Of a DNA stretch of 14,219 nucleotides, positions 1-7,503 are shown piece after piece. The notes beneath the pieces were generated by a model. That model worked only from the letters and a program-made list of their open reading frames with translations, made no database searches and was not told the origin of the DNA. Within the stretch, counting starts at the first letter, position 1, and each line of letters opens with the position of its first letter. The stretch covers positions 1 through 14,219 of the forward strand of contig JAFLDC010000013.1 in NCBI GenBank assembly GCA_017302775.1, written 5' to 3'. The DNA comes from Sphingomonadales bacterium (GTDB lineage: Bacteria; Pseudomonadota; Alphaproteobacteria; Sphingomonadales; Sphingomonadaceae). The position numbers were made by a program, and so were the translations under genes.

Positions 1-277
1 CCGCCGCAGTCACGCCAAGGCGCAGGCAGAATGCCGATTCTTCGGTCGGTTCGATCACCGTCCCAAACCAGCCGACTTGCCCGCTGACCGGATCGGCAAA
101 ACGCAGGTCATAGTCGCCCAGCCTGATAATCGTGCCCCACACGCCATCACCGGGGGCCAGCATCACGTTGTTTTCGCTGTGCCGCGGGTCGGTCGCCCAC
201 GGCAGGCGCGCCGCATCCCGGGCCTGCAGGCTGGCTAGGAACTGATCGAGAATGCCGTACAGGTCGGCGCGGTTCAT
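1..277 (-). CDS. Uncharacterised protein, N-terminal part (C-terminus beyond left edge)
   Basis: The reading frame starts at the ATG at 277 and runs off the left edge with no stop, giving about 92 residues. A GGGAGAG ribosome-binding site lies just upstream, supporting this start. The protein starts MNRADLYGIL and contains SENNVMLAPGDGVWGT and DPVSGQVGWFG. The pattern of a short helix, then a T/SEN segment, a GDGxW segment and a DPxxGQVG segment resembles uncharacterised proteins of about 250-280 residues that I recall from bacterial and fungal catabolic or secondary-metabolism loci, possibly with an NTF2-like fold. That resemblance is from memory and weak. No catalytic residues can be assigned. 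It is transcribed away from the SnoaL/SDR operon starting at 359, so the 81-bp gap between them probably holds both promoters. Confidence 0.7.
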   Translation of the reverse strand, partial: MNRADLYGILDQFLASLQARDAARLPWATDPRHSENNVMLAPGDGVWGTIIRLGDYDLRFADPVSGQVGWFGTVIEPTEESAFCLRLGVTAA

Positions 278-326
278 GGCTCTCTCCCGGGCGGGCTTTA
301 CGCCCTTCACCGCTTAAGGCATATCT

Positions 327-349
327 TACCAATTGTTATAAAGACAAGG
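327..349 (+). promoter_or_regulatory. ATTGTTA motif, copy A, before the SnoaL/SDR operon
   Basis: TACCAATTGTTA lies at 327-338, ending 20 bases before the ATG at 359. The same 12 bases occur on the minus strand before the aldehyde dehydrogenase at 4294. A TATAAA at 337-342 overlaps the right end and lies 17 bases after TTAAGG at 314-319, so the motif may overlap a -10 box, although that would leave a very short leader. The role as operator or core promoter is inferred. Confidence 0.45.
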
Positions 350-358
350 GGAGAGTGC

Positions 359-748
359 ATGAGCCGGACAGAGGCCGAGCAGGCCAATCTCGACCTGGTC
401 CTGGCGATGTACCGCGATGTGCTGATGCCGATGGATAGCACACGGGTCGATGATTACATCGCGCCCGATTACATCCAGCATTCGTCACTCGCCGCGCCGG
501 GCGTGCAGGCGCTCAAGGATTTCCTCGACGTGGTGAAGGTCCAGTCACCGCTGGCCACGCACAACCTCAAGCGCGCCTTTGTCGATGGCGATCACGTGAT
601 CGTTCATCATCATGTGATCCGGCATGCCGCCGATCCCGGGCTGGCGGTGGTTGACATCTTTCGGGTCGCCAAGGGCCGGATCGTTGAACACTGGGACGTG
701 CTGCAGGACGTGCCAGAACAGCCGCTCAATCCGTTGCCGATGTTTTGA
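359..748 (+). CDS. SnoaL-like (NTF2-fold) protein, cytoplasmic
   Basis: This 129-residue protein has the length and pattern of the small SnoaL-like family annotated as aldol condensation-catalysing enzymes (COG4922 type). These have a cone-shaped NTF2 fold and usually act as cyclases, isomerases or dehydratases, and many have no known reaction. Visible hallmarks are YIQH at residues 38-41, a DGD at 76-78 before a histidine-rich strand, VVDIFRV at 97-103 and the strongly conserved VEHWDVLQ at 109-116 near the C-terminus. There is no signal peptide. The ATG at 359 follows an AGGGGAGAG ribosome-binding site. It is the first gene of an operon with its exported paralogue (763) and an SDR (1200). 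The ATTGTTA element directly upstream suggests shared control with other genes in the window. The substrate cannot be read from the sequence. Confidence 0.88.
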   Translation: MSRTEAEQANLDLVLAMYRDVLMPMDSTRVDDYIAPDYIQHSSLAAPGVQALKDFLDVVKVQSPLATHNLKRAFVDGDHVIVHHHVIRHAADPGLAVVDIFRVAKGRIVEHWDVLQDVPEQPLNPLPMF

Positions 749-762
749 AAAGGGAGACAATC

Positions 763-1200
763 ATGCGCCTGGCCCTGATCGCCGCCGCCGCCCTGGCACT
801 CGCCGCCCAGCCGGCTGCAGCAAAGAGCTGCAAGCCCAAGCAGGTCGTAACCGCGTTCATGACCCAGTTCTACATCCAGAAGGACGTGCGCGGCGCCTTC
901 GAAACCTGGGTCGATCCCGGCTATATCCAGCACAACCCGATGGCAGCGACCGGGCGTGATGCGGCGATTGGCTTCCTCGAACCGTTCTTCAAGGGCAATC
1001 CGGCAATCCGGTACGAGATCAAGCGGGTCATCGCTGACGGCGATCTGGTCGCGGTGCATTCGTGGGGGCGGTTTTCCGAAACTGACCGGGGCATGGCCAT
1101 CGTGGATATCCTGCGGGTGAAGAACTGCAAAGTCGTGGAACATTGGGATGTCCTGCAACCGGTGCCTGAAAAGAGCGCCAATTCGAACACGATGTTCTGA
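763..1200 (+). CDS. SnoaL-like (NTF2-fold) protein with signal peptide
   Basis: This 145-residue paralogue of the preceding gene carries a Sec-type signal peptide: MRLA, then an alanine/leucine-rich core, with likely cleavage near AQPAAA at residues 15-20. The mature part repeats the family hallmarks: YIQHNPM at 54-60, ADGD at 91-94, VDILRV at 114-119 and VEHWDVLQ at 125-132, and both proteins end in MF. Two cysteines (23 and 122) could form a disulfide in the periplasm. No convincing lipobox precedes Cys23. The ATG at 763 is chosen because AAAGGGAGA lies just before it. A TTG at 745 would overlap the previous stop and has no better site. The gene follows its cytoplasmic paralogue by 14 bases and its stop overlaps the start of the SDR by one base (TGATG), so the three genes are almost certainly co-translated. 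The reaction is unknown. Confidence 0.87.
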   Translation: MRLALIAAAALALAAQPAAAKSCKPKQVVTAFMTQFYIQKDVRGAFETWVDPGYIQHNPMAATGRDAAIGFLEPFFKGNPAIRYEIKRVIADGDLVAVHSWGRFSETDRGMAIVDILRVKNCKVVEHWDVLQPVPEKSANSNTMF

Positions 1201-1940
1201 TGCGATTTGACGGCAAGTGCGTCGCGATCCTGGGTGGCAATGCCGGGATCGGACTGGCGGCGGCACGGATGTTTCACGCCGAGGGAGCCAAGCTGGCGCT
1301 CACCGGGCGCGATACCGCAACCCTGGCCGCTGCGGCACAGGAATGCGAGGCATTGGGGATCGCCAGCGACATCGGCAAGCCTGAGCAAAGCCGCGCGGCC
1401 ATGGCCGAGATCTCCGCGGCGCTGGGCGGGATCGACGTGCTGTTCGTCAACGCCGGTGTGGGCGGGTTCGCCCCGGTTGAGGCAGTGACCGAAGCGTTTT
1501 GGGACGGCGTCCACTCGGTCAATCTGCGCGGCGCGTTCTTTGCGGTGCAGGCGGCGCTGCCATTGCTGCGCGATGGCGGCAGCATCGTTATCACCGGTTC
1601 AATCGGTTCGGTCGCCGCGGTGCCCGGCAATGTCGCCTATGCTGCGGCGAAAGCCGGACTTAGGGCGATGGCCAGAATTCTTGCCAAGGAATTGCTGCCG
1701 CGCCGGATCCGGGTCAACATGGTGTCGCCCGGCCCGACCGACACCGAAATCTTCAAGCGCGGGGCAAGCCAGGATGAGGTCGCCGGCATGCGCGCCATGC
1801 TGGCCGGGGTGGTCCCGATTGGCCGAATGGGCACCAGTGCGGAGATTGCCAGCGCGGTGCTGTTCCTCGCCAGCCAGGAGGCCAGCTTCATCAACGGCGT
1901 TGATCTCTACGTTGATGGCGGATGCATCGAACTGGGTTAG
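1200..1940 (+). CDS. Short-chain dehydrogenase/reductase (classical SDR)
   Basis: This 246-residue protein is a complete classical SDR, an NAD(P)-dependent oxidoreductase of alcohols and ketones. The Rossmann glycine motif reads GGNAGIG at residues 12-18, with Gly where the usual TGxxxGIG has Thr. NAG is at 84-86. The catalytic Ser134, Tyr147 and Lys151 are in the expected spacing, and the end carries the family's YVDGG segment. Arg37 after the second strand (LTGRD) suggests a preference for NADP(H). It is the last gene of the operon that starts at 359, and its ATG overlaps the TGA of the exported SnoaL-like gene (TGATG), indicating translational coupling. It ends 36 bases before the convergent SDR. 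The substrate is unknown. The context suggests a step in aromatic or alicyclic compound breakdown. Confidence 0.93.
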   Translation: MRFDGKCVAILGGNAGIGLAAARMFHAEGAKLALTGRDTATLAAAAQECEALGIASDIGKPEQSRAAMAEISAALGGIDVLFVNAGVGGFAPVEAVTEAFWDGVHSVNLRGAFFAVQAALPLLRDGGSIVITGSIGSVAAVPGNVAYAAAKAGLRAMARILAKELLPRRIRVNMVSPGPTDTEIFKRGASQDEVAGMRAMLAGVVPIGRMGTSAEIASAVLFLASQEASFINGVDLYVDGGCIELG

Positions 1941-1976
1941 GGCCGACATTCGCCGCAAGGCGATCACACGGGGCGA

Positions 1977-2813
1977 TCAGAGGATAAAGTGATCCCCGCT
2001 AGCGCGGATCGTCATTTCGCCGATTGATACGCCCCACGGCTGATTGATCGCATGCACGATCCCGTCGGCGATGTGTTCGGGGGCCAGGCTGGCATAGTCG
2101 ATCGTAGCCGGATCGAGCCGCTCAGCAGGGAAGGTGCCTTCGCCCATCTGGCCGACCATCTCCATAAACTCGCTGGTGTTCTGGCCGAGAATACCGACAC
2201 TGGCGGCGGGATTGACCACGCTTGCGCCGAGATTGGTGGCGGGAACGCCAGTCGGCTTGATCGTTGTCACCTTGATCTTGCCGCGGGCCTCAACCCGCAG
2301 GCTCTCGGACAGGAAATTGACCGCCGCCTTGCTCGCACCATAGACCGCTGCGCCCGTGACCGGGAAGTTGCCGTAGATCGAACTCAGGTTGACGACATGG
2401 CCGCGTCCCGCCGCGATCATCGGGTCGTGCGCGGCGATCATGCCGTGCAGCACGCCCTTGATGTTGATGTCGATACAGCGGCTCCACGCGGCATAGGCGG
2501 CATCATGATCGGCGATGAAGGCCAGCGGCATGATCCCGGCATTGTTCACCATCACGTCGATCCCGCCGTGCGCCGCGATGGCGGCTGCGACCAGCGCCTT
2601 GACCTGGCCAAGGTCCGTCACGTCCACCGCCACGGCCTGCGCGGTTCCACCGGCCGCCTGCACCTCAGCCGCGGCAGCCTGGGCGGCGGACAGATCGATA
2701 TCCCCCAGCGTGACCTTGGCGCCTAGTGCAGCCGTCTTCAGCGCTACCAGTCTACCAAATCCGCCGCCGCCCCCGGTGATGACGATCGATTTGCCGGCGA
2801 TGTGATTGGTCAT
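1977..2813 (-). CDS. Short-chain dehydrogenase/reductase (classical SDR, likely NAD)
   Basis: This is a 278-residue SDR. The cofactor motif TGGGGGFG is at residues 13-20. Asp38 at the end of the second strand (GDIDL) favours NAD(H) over NADP(H). Asp64 and NNAG at 90-93 are present, and the catalytic Ser145, Tyr158 and Lys162 (YGASK) are correctly spaced. The tail of about 80 residues after the core, including NPAASVGILGQNTSEFMEM, probably forms the substrate lid. The ATG at 2813 is preferred because AAGGA lies seven bases before it. A TTG at 2828 in the same frame lacks support. The gene begins 11 bases after the aldehyde dehydrogenase stop, so the two form an operon. An alcohol-to-aldehyde (or ketone) step here followed by aldehyde oxidation is a natural pairing, but this is inferred. 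Confidence 0.93.
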   Translation of the reverse strand: MTNHIAGKSIVITGGGGGFGRLVALKTAALGAKVTLGDIDLSAAQAAAAEVQAAGGTAQAVAVDVTDLGQVKALVAAAIAAHGGIDVMVNNAGIMPLAFIADHDAAYAAWSRCIDINIKGVLHGMIAAHDPMIAAGRGHVVNLSSIYGNFPVTGAAVYGASKAAVNFLSESLRVEARGKIKVTTIKPTGVPATNLGASVVNPAASVGILGQNTSEFMEMVGQMGEGTFPAERLDPATIDYASLAPEHIADGIVHAINQPWGVSIGEMTIRASGDHFIL

Positions 2814-2824
2814 GGGTGTATCCT

Positions 2825-4294
2825 TCAAAGGCGGGCAGGCATGGCATCGAGCAGCATGGTCTTGGTTTCAACATAGCCCCACAGGCCTTCTGGTCCACCC
2901 TCCCTGCCAATGCCGCTCTGCTTGAAACCGCCGAATGGCAGACCGAAATCCATTCTCAGCCCGTTCTGCCCGAACCCGCCGGTGCGGATCCGGCGGCCAA
3001 TGTTATAGGCGGCCTGCGCGTCCTGGGTCAGCACCGATCCATTGAGGCCGTAATTGCTTTCGTTGGCGATGCGGATCGCATCCTCTTCATCGTCGCACGG
3101 GATCAGGCTGAGCACCGGACCGAAAATTTCCTCCTGCGCGATCCGGCTGGTATTATCGACATTGGCGAACAGCGTTGGTTCGATGAAGAAGCCTTGATTG
3201 AGATGGCTGGGACGACTGCCGCCGGTGACGAGATCGGCGGTCTTCTTGCCCTCGGCGATATACATTTCAACGCGCTCCAGCTGGCGTTTCATCGCCAGCG
3301 GGCCCAGCTGAGCGGTCGGATCGTCGGAATGGCCGATCACCACCTGCTGCATTTCCGCCGCGATCGCGGCAGCCAGCTCGTCATGACGAGCCCGTGGGAC
3401 GATGGCGCGGGACAGCATTGCGCAGACCTGTCCGCTCATCAGGTTGAGCGTCCCGGTCAGGAGCTTGGCCGCGGCCTCGGTCGGAAAATCGTCGCGGATG
3501 ATCGCGGCGCTTTTGCCGCCAAGTTCCAGAGTATAGCGGGCGATCCGTTCCCCGCAGACCTGGGCAATGCGTTTTCCGGCCAGGGTCGAGCCGGTGAAGC
3601 TGATCTTGTCTACCCCGTGGTTGCTGACCAGATGATCGGCAGCCTCGCGGTGGCCGGGAACCAGATTCACGACCCCTGCGGGAAGCCCGGCGGCTTCGGC
3701 GGCCTCGGCGATGATATAGGCTTCCAGTGGTGTTTCCGGGCTGGGCTTCATCACCACCGTGCAGCCCGTCAGCAGGGCATAGGCAACCTTGTTGGCCATG
3801 ATCCCGAACGGCCCGTTCCACGGCGCGATCGCCGCGACGACTCCCACGGGTTCATGCACCACCAGTCCGGCCGCGGCGCCCACCGTGGCGCGTTGTTCAA
3901 CGAACGGGAAGTTTTCCGCATAGTCGGCGATCTGCCCCAGCGTGGCAACGGACCCGCCGTGCATCGGCCCGGCAAACCCGACGAGGCCGCCCATCTGCGC
4001 GGTCCAGCACCGCGCCAGTTCCGGAATGCGCCCCTCAAGGTGGGCAACCATCCGGCGAAAGGCCGCGATCCGCTCCGCCGGACTGGTGGTGGACCACGGT
4101 CCGGCATCGAAGGCATGGCGGGCGGCTGCCACCGCGCGGTCCATGTCTGCCTCGTCCGCTTCGGCGCATGTCGCGCAGACCTGCTCGGTATTGGGGGAGA
4201 TCATGGTCAGCTGACGCCCCGAATGCGGGGAAATCCATTCGCCACCGATGAGCAGCTTGTCAGGGTGCGCTATCTGGACGCCTTCGGGCAGCAT
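2825..4294 (-). CDS. NAD(P)-dependent aldehyde dehydrogenase
   Basis: This is a complete 489-residue aldehyde dehydrogenase, oxidising an aldehyde to its acid. The oxyanion-hole Asn160 (PWN), cofactor Lys183 (KPSPET), FTGS at 233-236, general base Glu257 (ELGGKS) and nucleophile Cys291 (GQVC) are all visible, followed by the EEIFGPV signature. The region before the cysteine reads LNLMSGQVCAML rather than the usual FxNxGQxC, so the substrate tunnel may differ from common members. The ATG at 4294 follows a GGGAGAG ribosome-binding site. It is the first gene of an operon with the SDR at 2813. The motif TACCAATTGTTA sits 22 bases upstream, as it does before the gene at 359. The substrate cannot be deduced. 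Compared with the vanillin-type dehydrogenase at the right edge it belongs to a clearly different subgroup (KPSPE here, KASE there). Confidence 0.95.
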   Translation of the reverse strand: MLPEGVQIAHPDKLLIGGEWISPHSGRQLTMISPNTEQVCATCAEADEADMDRAVAAARHAFDAGPWSTTSPAERIAAFRRMVAHLEGRIPELARCWTAQMGGLVGFAGPMHGGSVATLGQIADYAENFPFVEQRATVGAAAGLVVHEPVGVVAAIAPWNGPFGIMANKVAYALLTGCTVVMKPSPETPLEAYIIAEAAEAAGLPAGVVNLVPGHREAADHLVSNHGVDKISFTGSTLAGKRIAQVCGERIARYTLELGGKSAAIIRDDFPTEAAAKLLTGTLNLMSGQVCAMLSRAIVPRARHDELAAAIAAEMQQVVIGHSDDPTAQLGPLAMKRQLERVEMYIAEGKKTADLVTGGSRPSHLNQGFFIEPTLFANVDNTSRIAQEEIFGPVLSLIPCDDEEDAIRIANESNYGLNGSVLTQDAQAAYNIGRRIRTGGFGQNGLRMDFGLPFGGFKQSGIGREGGPEGLWGYVETKTMLLDAMPARL

Positions 4295-4316
4295 GCGGTC
4301 TCTCCCAGTATTATTC

Positions 4317-4328
4317 TAACAATTGGTA
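4317..4328 (-). promoter_or_regulatory. ATTGTTA motif, copy B, before the aldehyde dehydrogenase operon
   Basis: On the minus strand this reads TACCAATTGTTA, identical in 12 of 12 bases to the site before the gene at 359 and in the same orientation and nearly the same distance to its start codon (22 versus 20 bases). It continues into TAGAAT, a possible -10 box, with TTGGCT 18 bases further upstream. It lies between the receptor terminator and the dehydrogenase start. Confidence 0.45.
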
Positions 4329-4357
4329 GAAAGCCTAGCCAATGCCGGAAGGCGGCG

Positions 4358-4391
4358 CAAAGAAAAAGGGCGACCGTTGCCGGCCGCCCTT
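4358..4391 (-). terminator. Intrinsic terminator of the TonB-dependent receptor gene
   Basis: Read on the minus strand, a 10-bp stem (AAGGGCGGCC pairing with GGTCGCCCTT, one G-U pair) closes a six-base loop, GGCAAC. It is followed by a T-rich run, TTTTTCTTT. It begins 33 bases after the receptor stop codon at 4424 and separates the receptor transcript from the dehydrogenase operon that starts just downstream. Confidence 0.85.
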
Positions 4392-4423
4392 CGTCCCCAC
4401 CCGGAGATCCAGGTATCCCGTTG

Positions 4424-6784
4424 TCAGAAGGTCTTCTTGACGGTGACAGCCCATTCGCGCGGCCGCCCAACCTGTGAATAGATCGTGCCGGAGAAGCCGT
4501 ACACCGCGGCGAACCGGAACGGGGTGTAATACTTGTCAAACAGGTTCTGCACCTCAAACGCGACCGACAGATCCTCGTCCTTGTTCTTCCACGTCAGGCG
4601 GAAGTTGCCGAGCATGACCGAGGGATAATACTCGATCGGGCCACCCGCCGCGACGCGTCCGGCGCTGGTCTTGCCGACATAAGACAGATCGAACCGCGGG
4701 GTCAGCGTGCCGGAATTGCCGAAGTCCATCCGCTGCTGCGCGCCGAAGCTCCACTTCCAGTTGGGTGACACGATCGGATCGGTGATCAGGATCGCGTTGC
4801 CGACGCGGGTGTCGATGTTCTTCCAGTCGCCCGTCAGATGGCTGAGCGAGGCATCCACATCGAAGCCTTCCCACGGCGTGGCGAACATTTCCACCTCAAA
4901 GCCCTTGATCTTGCCGTCACCGGCATTCTGGCGGGCGCCGCACGGGGCAGTGGAACCCAGCGAGACACAACTGATCAGTGGCAGCTGGATGTCCTTGTAG
5001 TCATTGATGAAGGCCGACACGTTGATCCGCAGACGGCGATCGAACAGGTCGGTCTTCAGGCCCGCTTCATAGGCTGTGACGGTTTCGGGGCCGAAGCTGC
5101 CGTTCAGCGCCTGGGCAGCGTCGAACGGACGCGCCGTCACGCCGCCGCCCTTGAAACCGGTTCCCACGGTAAAGTATGCCAGAACTTCGGGGCTGAAGCG
5201 GTAGTCGGCCGAAATACGCCAGTCGACCTTGCTGCCATCATAGACGGCCTTGACCCCGTCCAGCGCACCCAGGAAGTACGATACCGTCCCGTCATAGTTC
5301 TTGCGCGAGAAGGTGTAGTCCTTGTGCTCGTCGGTGTAGCGCAAACCGCCGGTCAGCGTCATGTTTGCAGCCGGGCGCAGGATCACTGTTCCGAACACCG
5401 CTTTGCTGTCGGCATTGACCGGATCGTTGCCCATGAACTGGAAGTTCAGGCCCGGCGCAATGTAGCGGATGTCCTGGCGGGTGAAGTAAACTGACTTCTG
5501 ATCGGAATAGAACCCGCCGAGGGTCAGTTCGCCAATATCGCCCAGCTTGGCGTTAAGCCGCAGTTCCTGGCTGAAGAAGTTGAATGACAGATCGTTGTAC
5601 CCTCCCGCCGCACGGGGAGCATAGGGGGTAAAGTCATCGTCGGTTCCCCAGATCTGGCGATACGAGCGATAGGCAGTGATCGATTGGATGTTGAGGCTGT
5701 CTGACAGGGTGAAGGTGCCGTTGCCGGAAATGCCCCAGCCATCGAACTTGGTGGTGTTGGGCATGAAATAGCCCTGCGCCACCTGGCCCCACGGTCCAGG
5801 AGCGCCGCCGCCCGGGGTCAGATCATTGCCGCTGAGATAGAAACTGGCGTAAGTGCAGAACGGGCCGCATGCGAAAGGCGCCATGGTGGCATCGGTGCGG
5901 GTAATGACTTCGGCCGCGTTAGTACGATTCTCATACGAATAGTCCGCCGTGATCGTGAAATCGATCCCGTCGGTCGGGCGCAGACGCAGTGCACCGCGCA
6001 CGCCAGAATAATTGACCTCGCCCAGCTTGGCCATCACACAGTCTGAGCCGCTTCCCGGGAAGCGGCCGATGCCCTGCGCGTTGCCGGGGTTGGCGCAGCC
6101 GTAATCCACCTGATCGACGTAGCCGTTCTGACGCTTGTAGACGCCGGAAATGCGGGCATCGATACCATCAGCCAGGTTGAACGATGCCCCGGCACGCACA
6201 TCAATCCGCTGTCTGCTGCCAGCAGCGATTGAGACATATCCCTCATTATCGCCATCGGGCTTCTTGGAGAACAGCTTGATCGCCCCGCCGATCGAGTTGC
6301 GCCCCGTCAGCGTCCCTTGTGGACCGCGCAGCACTTCGACCCGTTCAAGATCAAGCAGATCGAAAATGCCGCCGGTCAGCGTGGCGTAGTAGACATCGTC
6401 GATGTACATGCCCACGCCAGGTTCGTAGGCCGGGTTGAAGTCAAACTGACCAACCCCGCGGATCGATGCGCCGAGCGACGAGCCATAGGCACCGCCCATC
6501 GCGTTGAGCGTGACGTTGGGAGCTTGGGCGGCAATCTTCGAGAGGTCGGTCTGGTTGCGCGATTCCAGCAAGGTGGAATCGACAGCGGTGATCGATAGCG
6601 GTGTGTCCTGCAGCTTCTGTTCGCGGAACTGTGCGGTCACGACGATATCGCGGCCCGCCTCAGAGTCGTCACCCTGCGCGCTATCCTGTGCGAAAGCGGG
6701 GGCGGCGATGCCCATGGCGATAGCCGAAACACCGGCGACCAGGCCAATGCGGACTACACCAGTCATGCTGGAAAACTTTGCCAT
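4424..6784 (-). CDS. TonB-dependent outer-membrane receptor
   Basis: This 786-residue protein is a TonB-dependent receptor: an outer-membrane barrel that imports a substrate using energy from TonB-ExbB-ExbD. It has a signal peptide with likely cleavage after AFA at residues 30-32 and a TonB box in DIVVTAQ at about 46-52. The N-terminal plug domain follows, to about residue 180, with DTPLSITAV, IRGVG and the hallmark VEVLRGPQGTLTGRNSIGG. The rest is a barrel of alternating aromatic strands ending in the typical terminal phenylalanine (VTVKKTF). The ATG at 6784 is preceded by AGGAGAGG. It stands alone, with its own terminator, next to a divergent MarR regulator. In sphingomonads, receptors embedded in catabolic loci often take up the compound degraded there. 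The plug gives no clue to the ligand, and iron-siderophore uptake cannot be excluded. Confidence 0.96.
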   Translation of the reverse strand: MAKFSSMTGVVRIGLVAGVSAIAMGIAAPAFAQDSAQGDDSEAGRDIVVTAQFREQKLQDTPLSITAVDSTLLESRNQTDLSKIAAQAPNVTLNAMGGAYGSSLGASIRGVGQFDFNPAYEPGVGMYIDDVYYATLTGGIFDLLDLERVEVLRGPQGTLTGRNSIGGAIKLFSKKPDGDNEGYVSIAAGSRQRIDVRAGASFNLADGIDARISGVYKRQNGYVDQVDYGCANPGNAQGIGRFPGSGSDCVMAKLGEVNYSGVRGALRLRPTDGIDFTITADYSYENRTNAAEVITRTDATMAPFACGPFCTYASFYLSGNDLTPGGGAPGPWGQVAQGYFMPNTTKFDGWGISGNGTFTLSDSLNIQSITAYRSYRQIWGTDDDFTPYAPRAAGGYNDLSFNFFSQELRLNAKLGDIGELTLGGFYSDQKSVYFTRQDIRYIAPGLNFQFMGNDPVNADSKAVFGTVILRPAANMTLTGGLRYTDEHKDYTFSRKNYDGTVSYFLGALDGVKAVYDGSKVDWRISADYRFSPEVLAYFTVGTGFKGGGVTARPFDAAQALNGSFGPETVTAYEAGLKTDLFDRRLRINVSAFINDYKDIQLPLISCVSLGSTAPCGARQNAGDGKIKGFEVEMFATPWEGFDVDASLSHLTGDWKNIDTRVGNAILITDPIVSPNWKWSFGAQQRMDFGNSGTLTPRFDLSYVGKTSAGRVAAGGPIEYYPSVMLGNFRLTWKNKDEDLSVAFEVQNLFDKYYTPFRFAAVYGFSGTIYSQVGRPREWAVTVKKTF

Positions 6785-6829
6785 ACATCCCTCTCCTGTT
6801 CAGGCCTCTTCAAGCGGGCCGACCCAAGG

Positions 6830-6850
6830 ATTGTTAGTAAGACATACTAA
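6830..6850. promoter_or_regulatory. Palindromic candidate MarR operator fused to ATTGTTA copy D
   Basis: TTAGTA and TACTAA form perfect 6-base arms around a five-base centre (6834-6850). On the plus strand the left arm is also the end of ATTGTTA (6830-6836). A 17-bp near-symmetric site is typical of MarR dimers, and it lies between the receptor (45 bases from its start) and the MarR gene itself. On the minus strand TAGTAT within it could be the receptor's -10 box, so binding would block the receptor promoter. Binding is inferred. Confidence 0.55.
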
Positions 6851-6914
6851 ATTGAACTTGGCAAGGGCCTAGGGCACACCCACGCAAACACGCATGCAGT
6901 GATGCAAAATGGTC

Positions 6915-6928
6915 ACGATTGTTACGAT
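6915..6928 (+). promoter_or_regulatory. ATTGTTA motif, copy E, before the MarR gene
   Basis: ATTGTTA occurs at 6918-6924 inside a direct repeat ACGAT-TGTT-ACGAT, 54 bases before the regulator start at 6979. Its orientation matches the direction of the MarR gene, as copies A and B match theirs. The second palindrome arm seen at 6834-6850 is absent here. Possible site for autoregulation. Confidence 0.35.
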
Positions 6929-6978
6929 GAGGCACATTCGCCCTTGCGCCGTGCCAGACGGATCGATAGCCGAGCGCG

Positions 6979-7470
6979 ATGGGGAAAACGCTGCACATGC
7001 CGTCTGCCAGTCCGGAGCCCGCGTTCGACCAGCTGGTCCGGTTGCTCAAGCTTGGCTCGTTCGTGAATTCGCCGATGAAGGACGGGGTATGCGATCCCTC
7101 GGGGATCAGCCAGATCGAGCTCAAGGTCATGATGGCGCTGGCGGGTGAGGGCGATCTGGCGGGGCATGATCTGGTGGAGATCATGGGGGTTCCGGCCATG
7201 AACGTCAGTCGCGCGCTGGCCGCGCTGCGTGCCCGCGGCTGGATCGAGGACGCCGTCGATCCCGAAAACCGTCGTCGTCGTCCCGTCCGGCTCAGTGCAA
7301 ACGGGCAGGCGACCTATGATCAGCTTCGCCCTGCGGTCGATTCCGTGGCTCTCGCCTTGCTGGGTGGACTGACCCCGGCGCAGCAGAAGCAGTTTGCGGC
7401 GATTTCGGACAAGATCATCGCTGCCATGACGCAATGGATTCGCGATCATCACGAAGGTGTGAAGGTTTAG
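6979..7470 (+). CDS. MarR-family transcriptional regulator
   Basis: This 163-residue winged-helix regulator has MarR hallmarks. The helix-turn-helix lies in about residues 60-85 (LAGHDLVEIMGVPAMNVSRAL), and the wing begins DPENRRRRPVRLSANG at 94-109, matching the DxxDRR...L(T/S)xxG signature. The C-terminal helices serve for dimerisation. MarR proteins usually repress neighbouring catabolic or efflux genes until a small phenolic or aromatic ligand binds. The start is uncertain. The ATG at 6979 has only a weak ribosome-binding site, while the ATG at 6997 has GGGGAA before it at long spacing. An in-frame TAG upstream excludes anything longer. The gene diverges from the TonB receptor and faces the SnoaL-like gene at 7475-8194, four bases away. 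Candidate operators lie upstream, which suggests control of the receptor and of itself. Confidence 0.93.
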   Translation: MGKTLHMPSASPEPAFDQLVRLLKLGSFVNSPMKDGVCDPSGISQIELKVMMALAGEGDLAGHDLVEIMGVPAMNVSRALAALRARGWIEDAVDPENRRRRPVRLSANGQATYDQLRPAVDSVALALLGGLTPAQQKQFAAISDKIIAAMTQWIRDHHEGVKV

Positions 7471-7474
7471 CGCA

Positions 7475-7503
7475 TCACGGCCACTTCTTCTGCATGGCCG
7501 TGA
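7475..7503. other. Stem-loop at the junction of two convergent genes
   Basis: TCACGGCCA (7475-7483) and TGGCCGTGA (7495-7503) are perfect 9-base inverted arms around an 11-base loop. The structure begins at the stop codon of the minus-strand SnoaL-like gene and lies five bases after the MarR stop. No T-run follows on either side, so it is not a standard intrinsic terminator. It could stabilise mRNA ends or act as a weak bidirectional stop. Confidence 0.4.

Noticed and set aside
610..1266. A 218-codon minus-strand frame opposite the SnoaL-like operon.
   Set aside because: It covers parts of two well-supported genes and their junction, is rich in Cys, His and Arg, and has no domain pattern or ribosome-binding site.
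1950..1963. Small hairpin TCGCC-GCAA-GGCGA between the convergent SDR genes as a terminator.
   Set aside because: Only five base pairs and no T-run on either strand, so a terminator call is not justified.
2816..4477. A 553-codon open frame on the plus strand opposite the aldehyde dehydrogenase.
   Set aside because: It mirrors a gene with every catalytic motif of its family on the minus strand. The plus-strand translation has no recognisable domain, and long antisense frames are expected in G+C-rich DNA.
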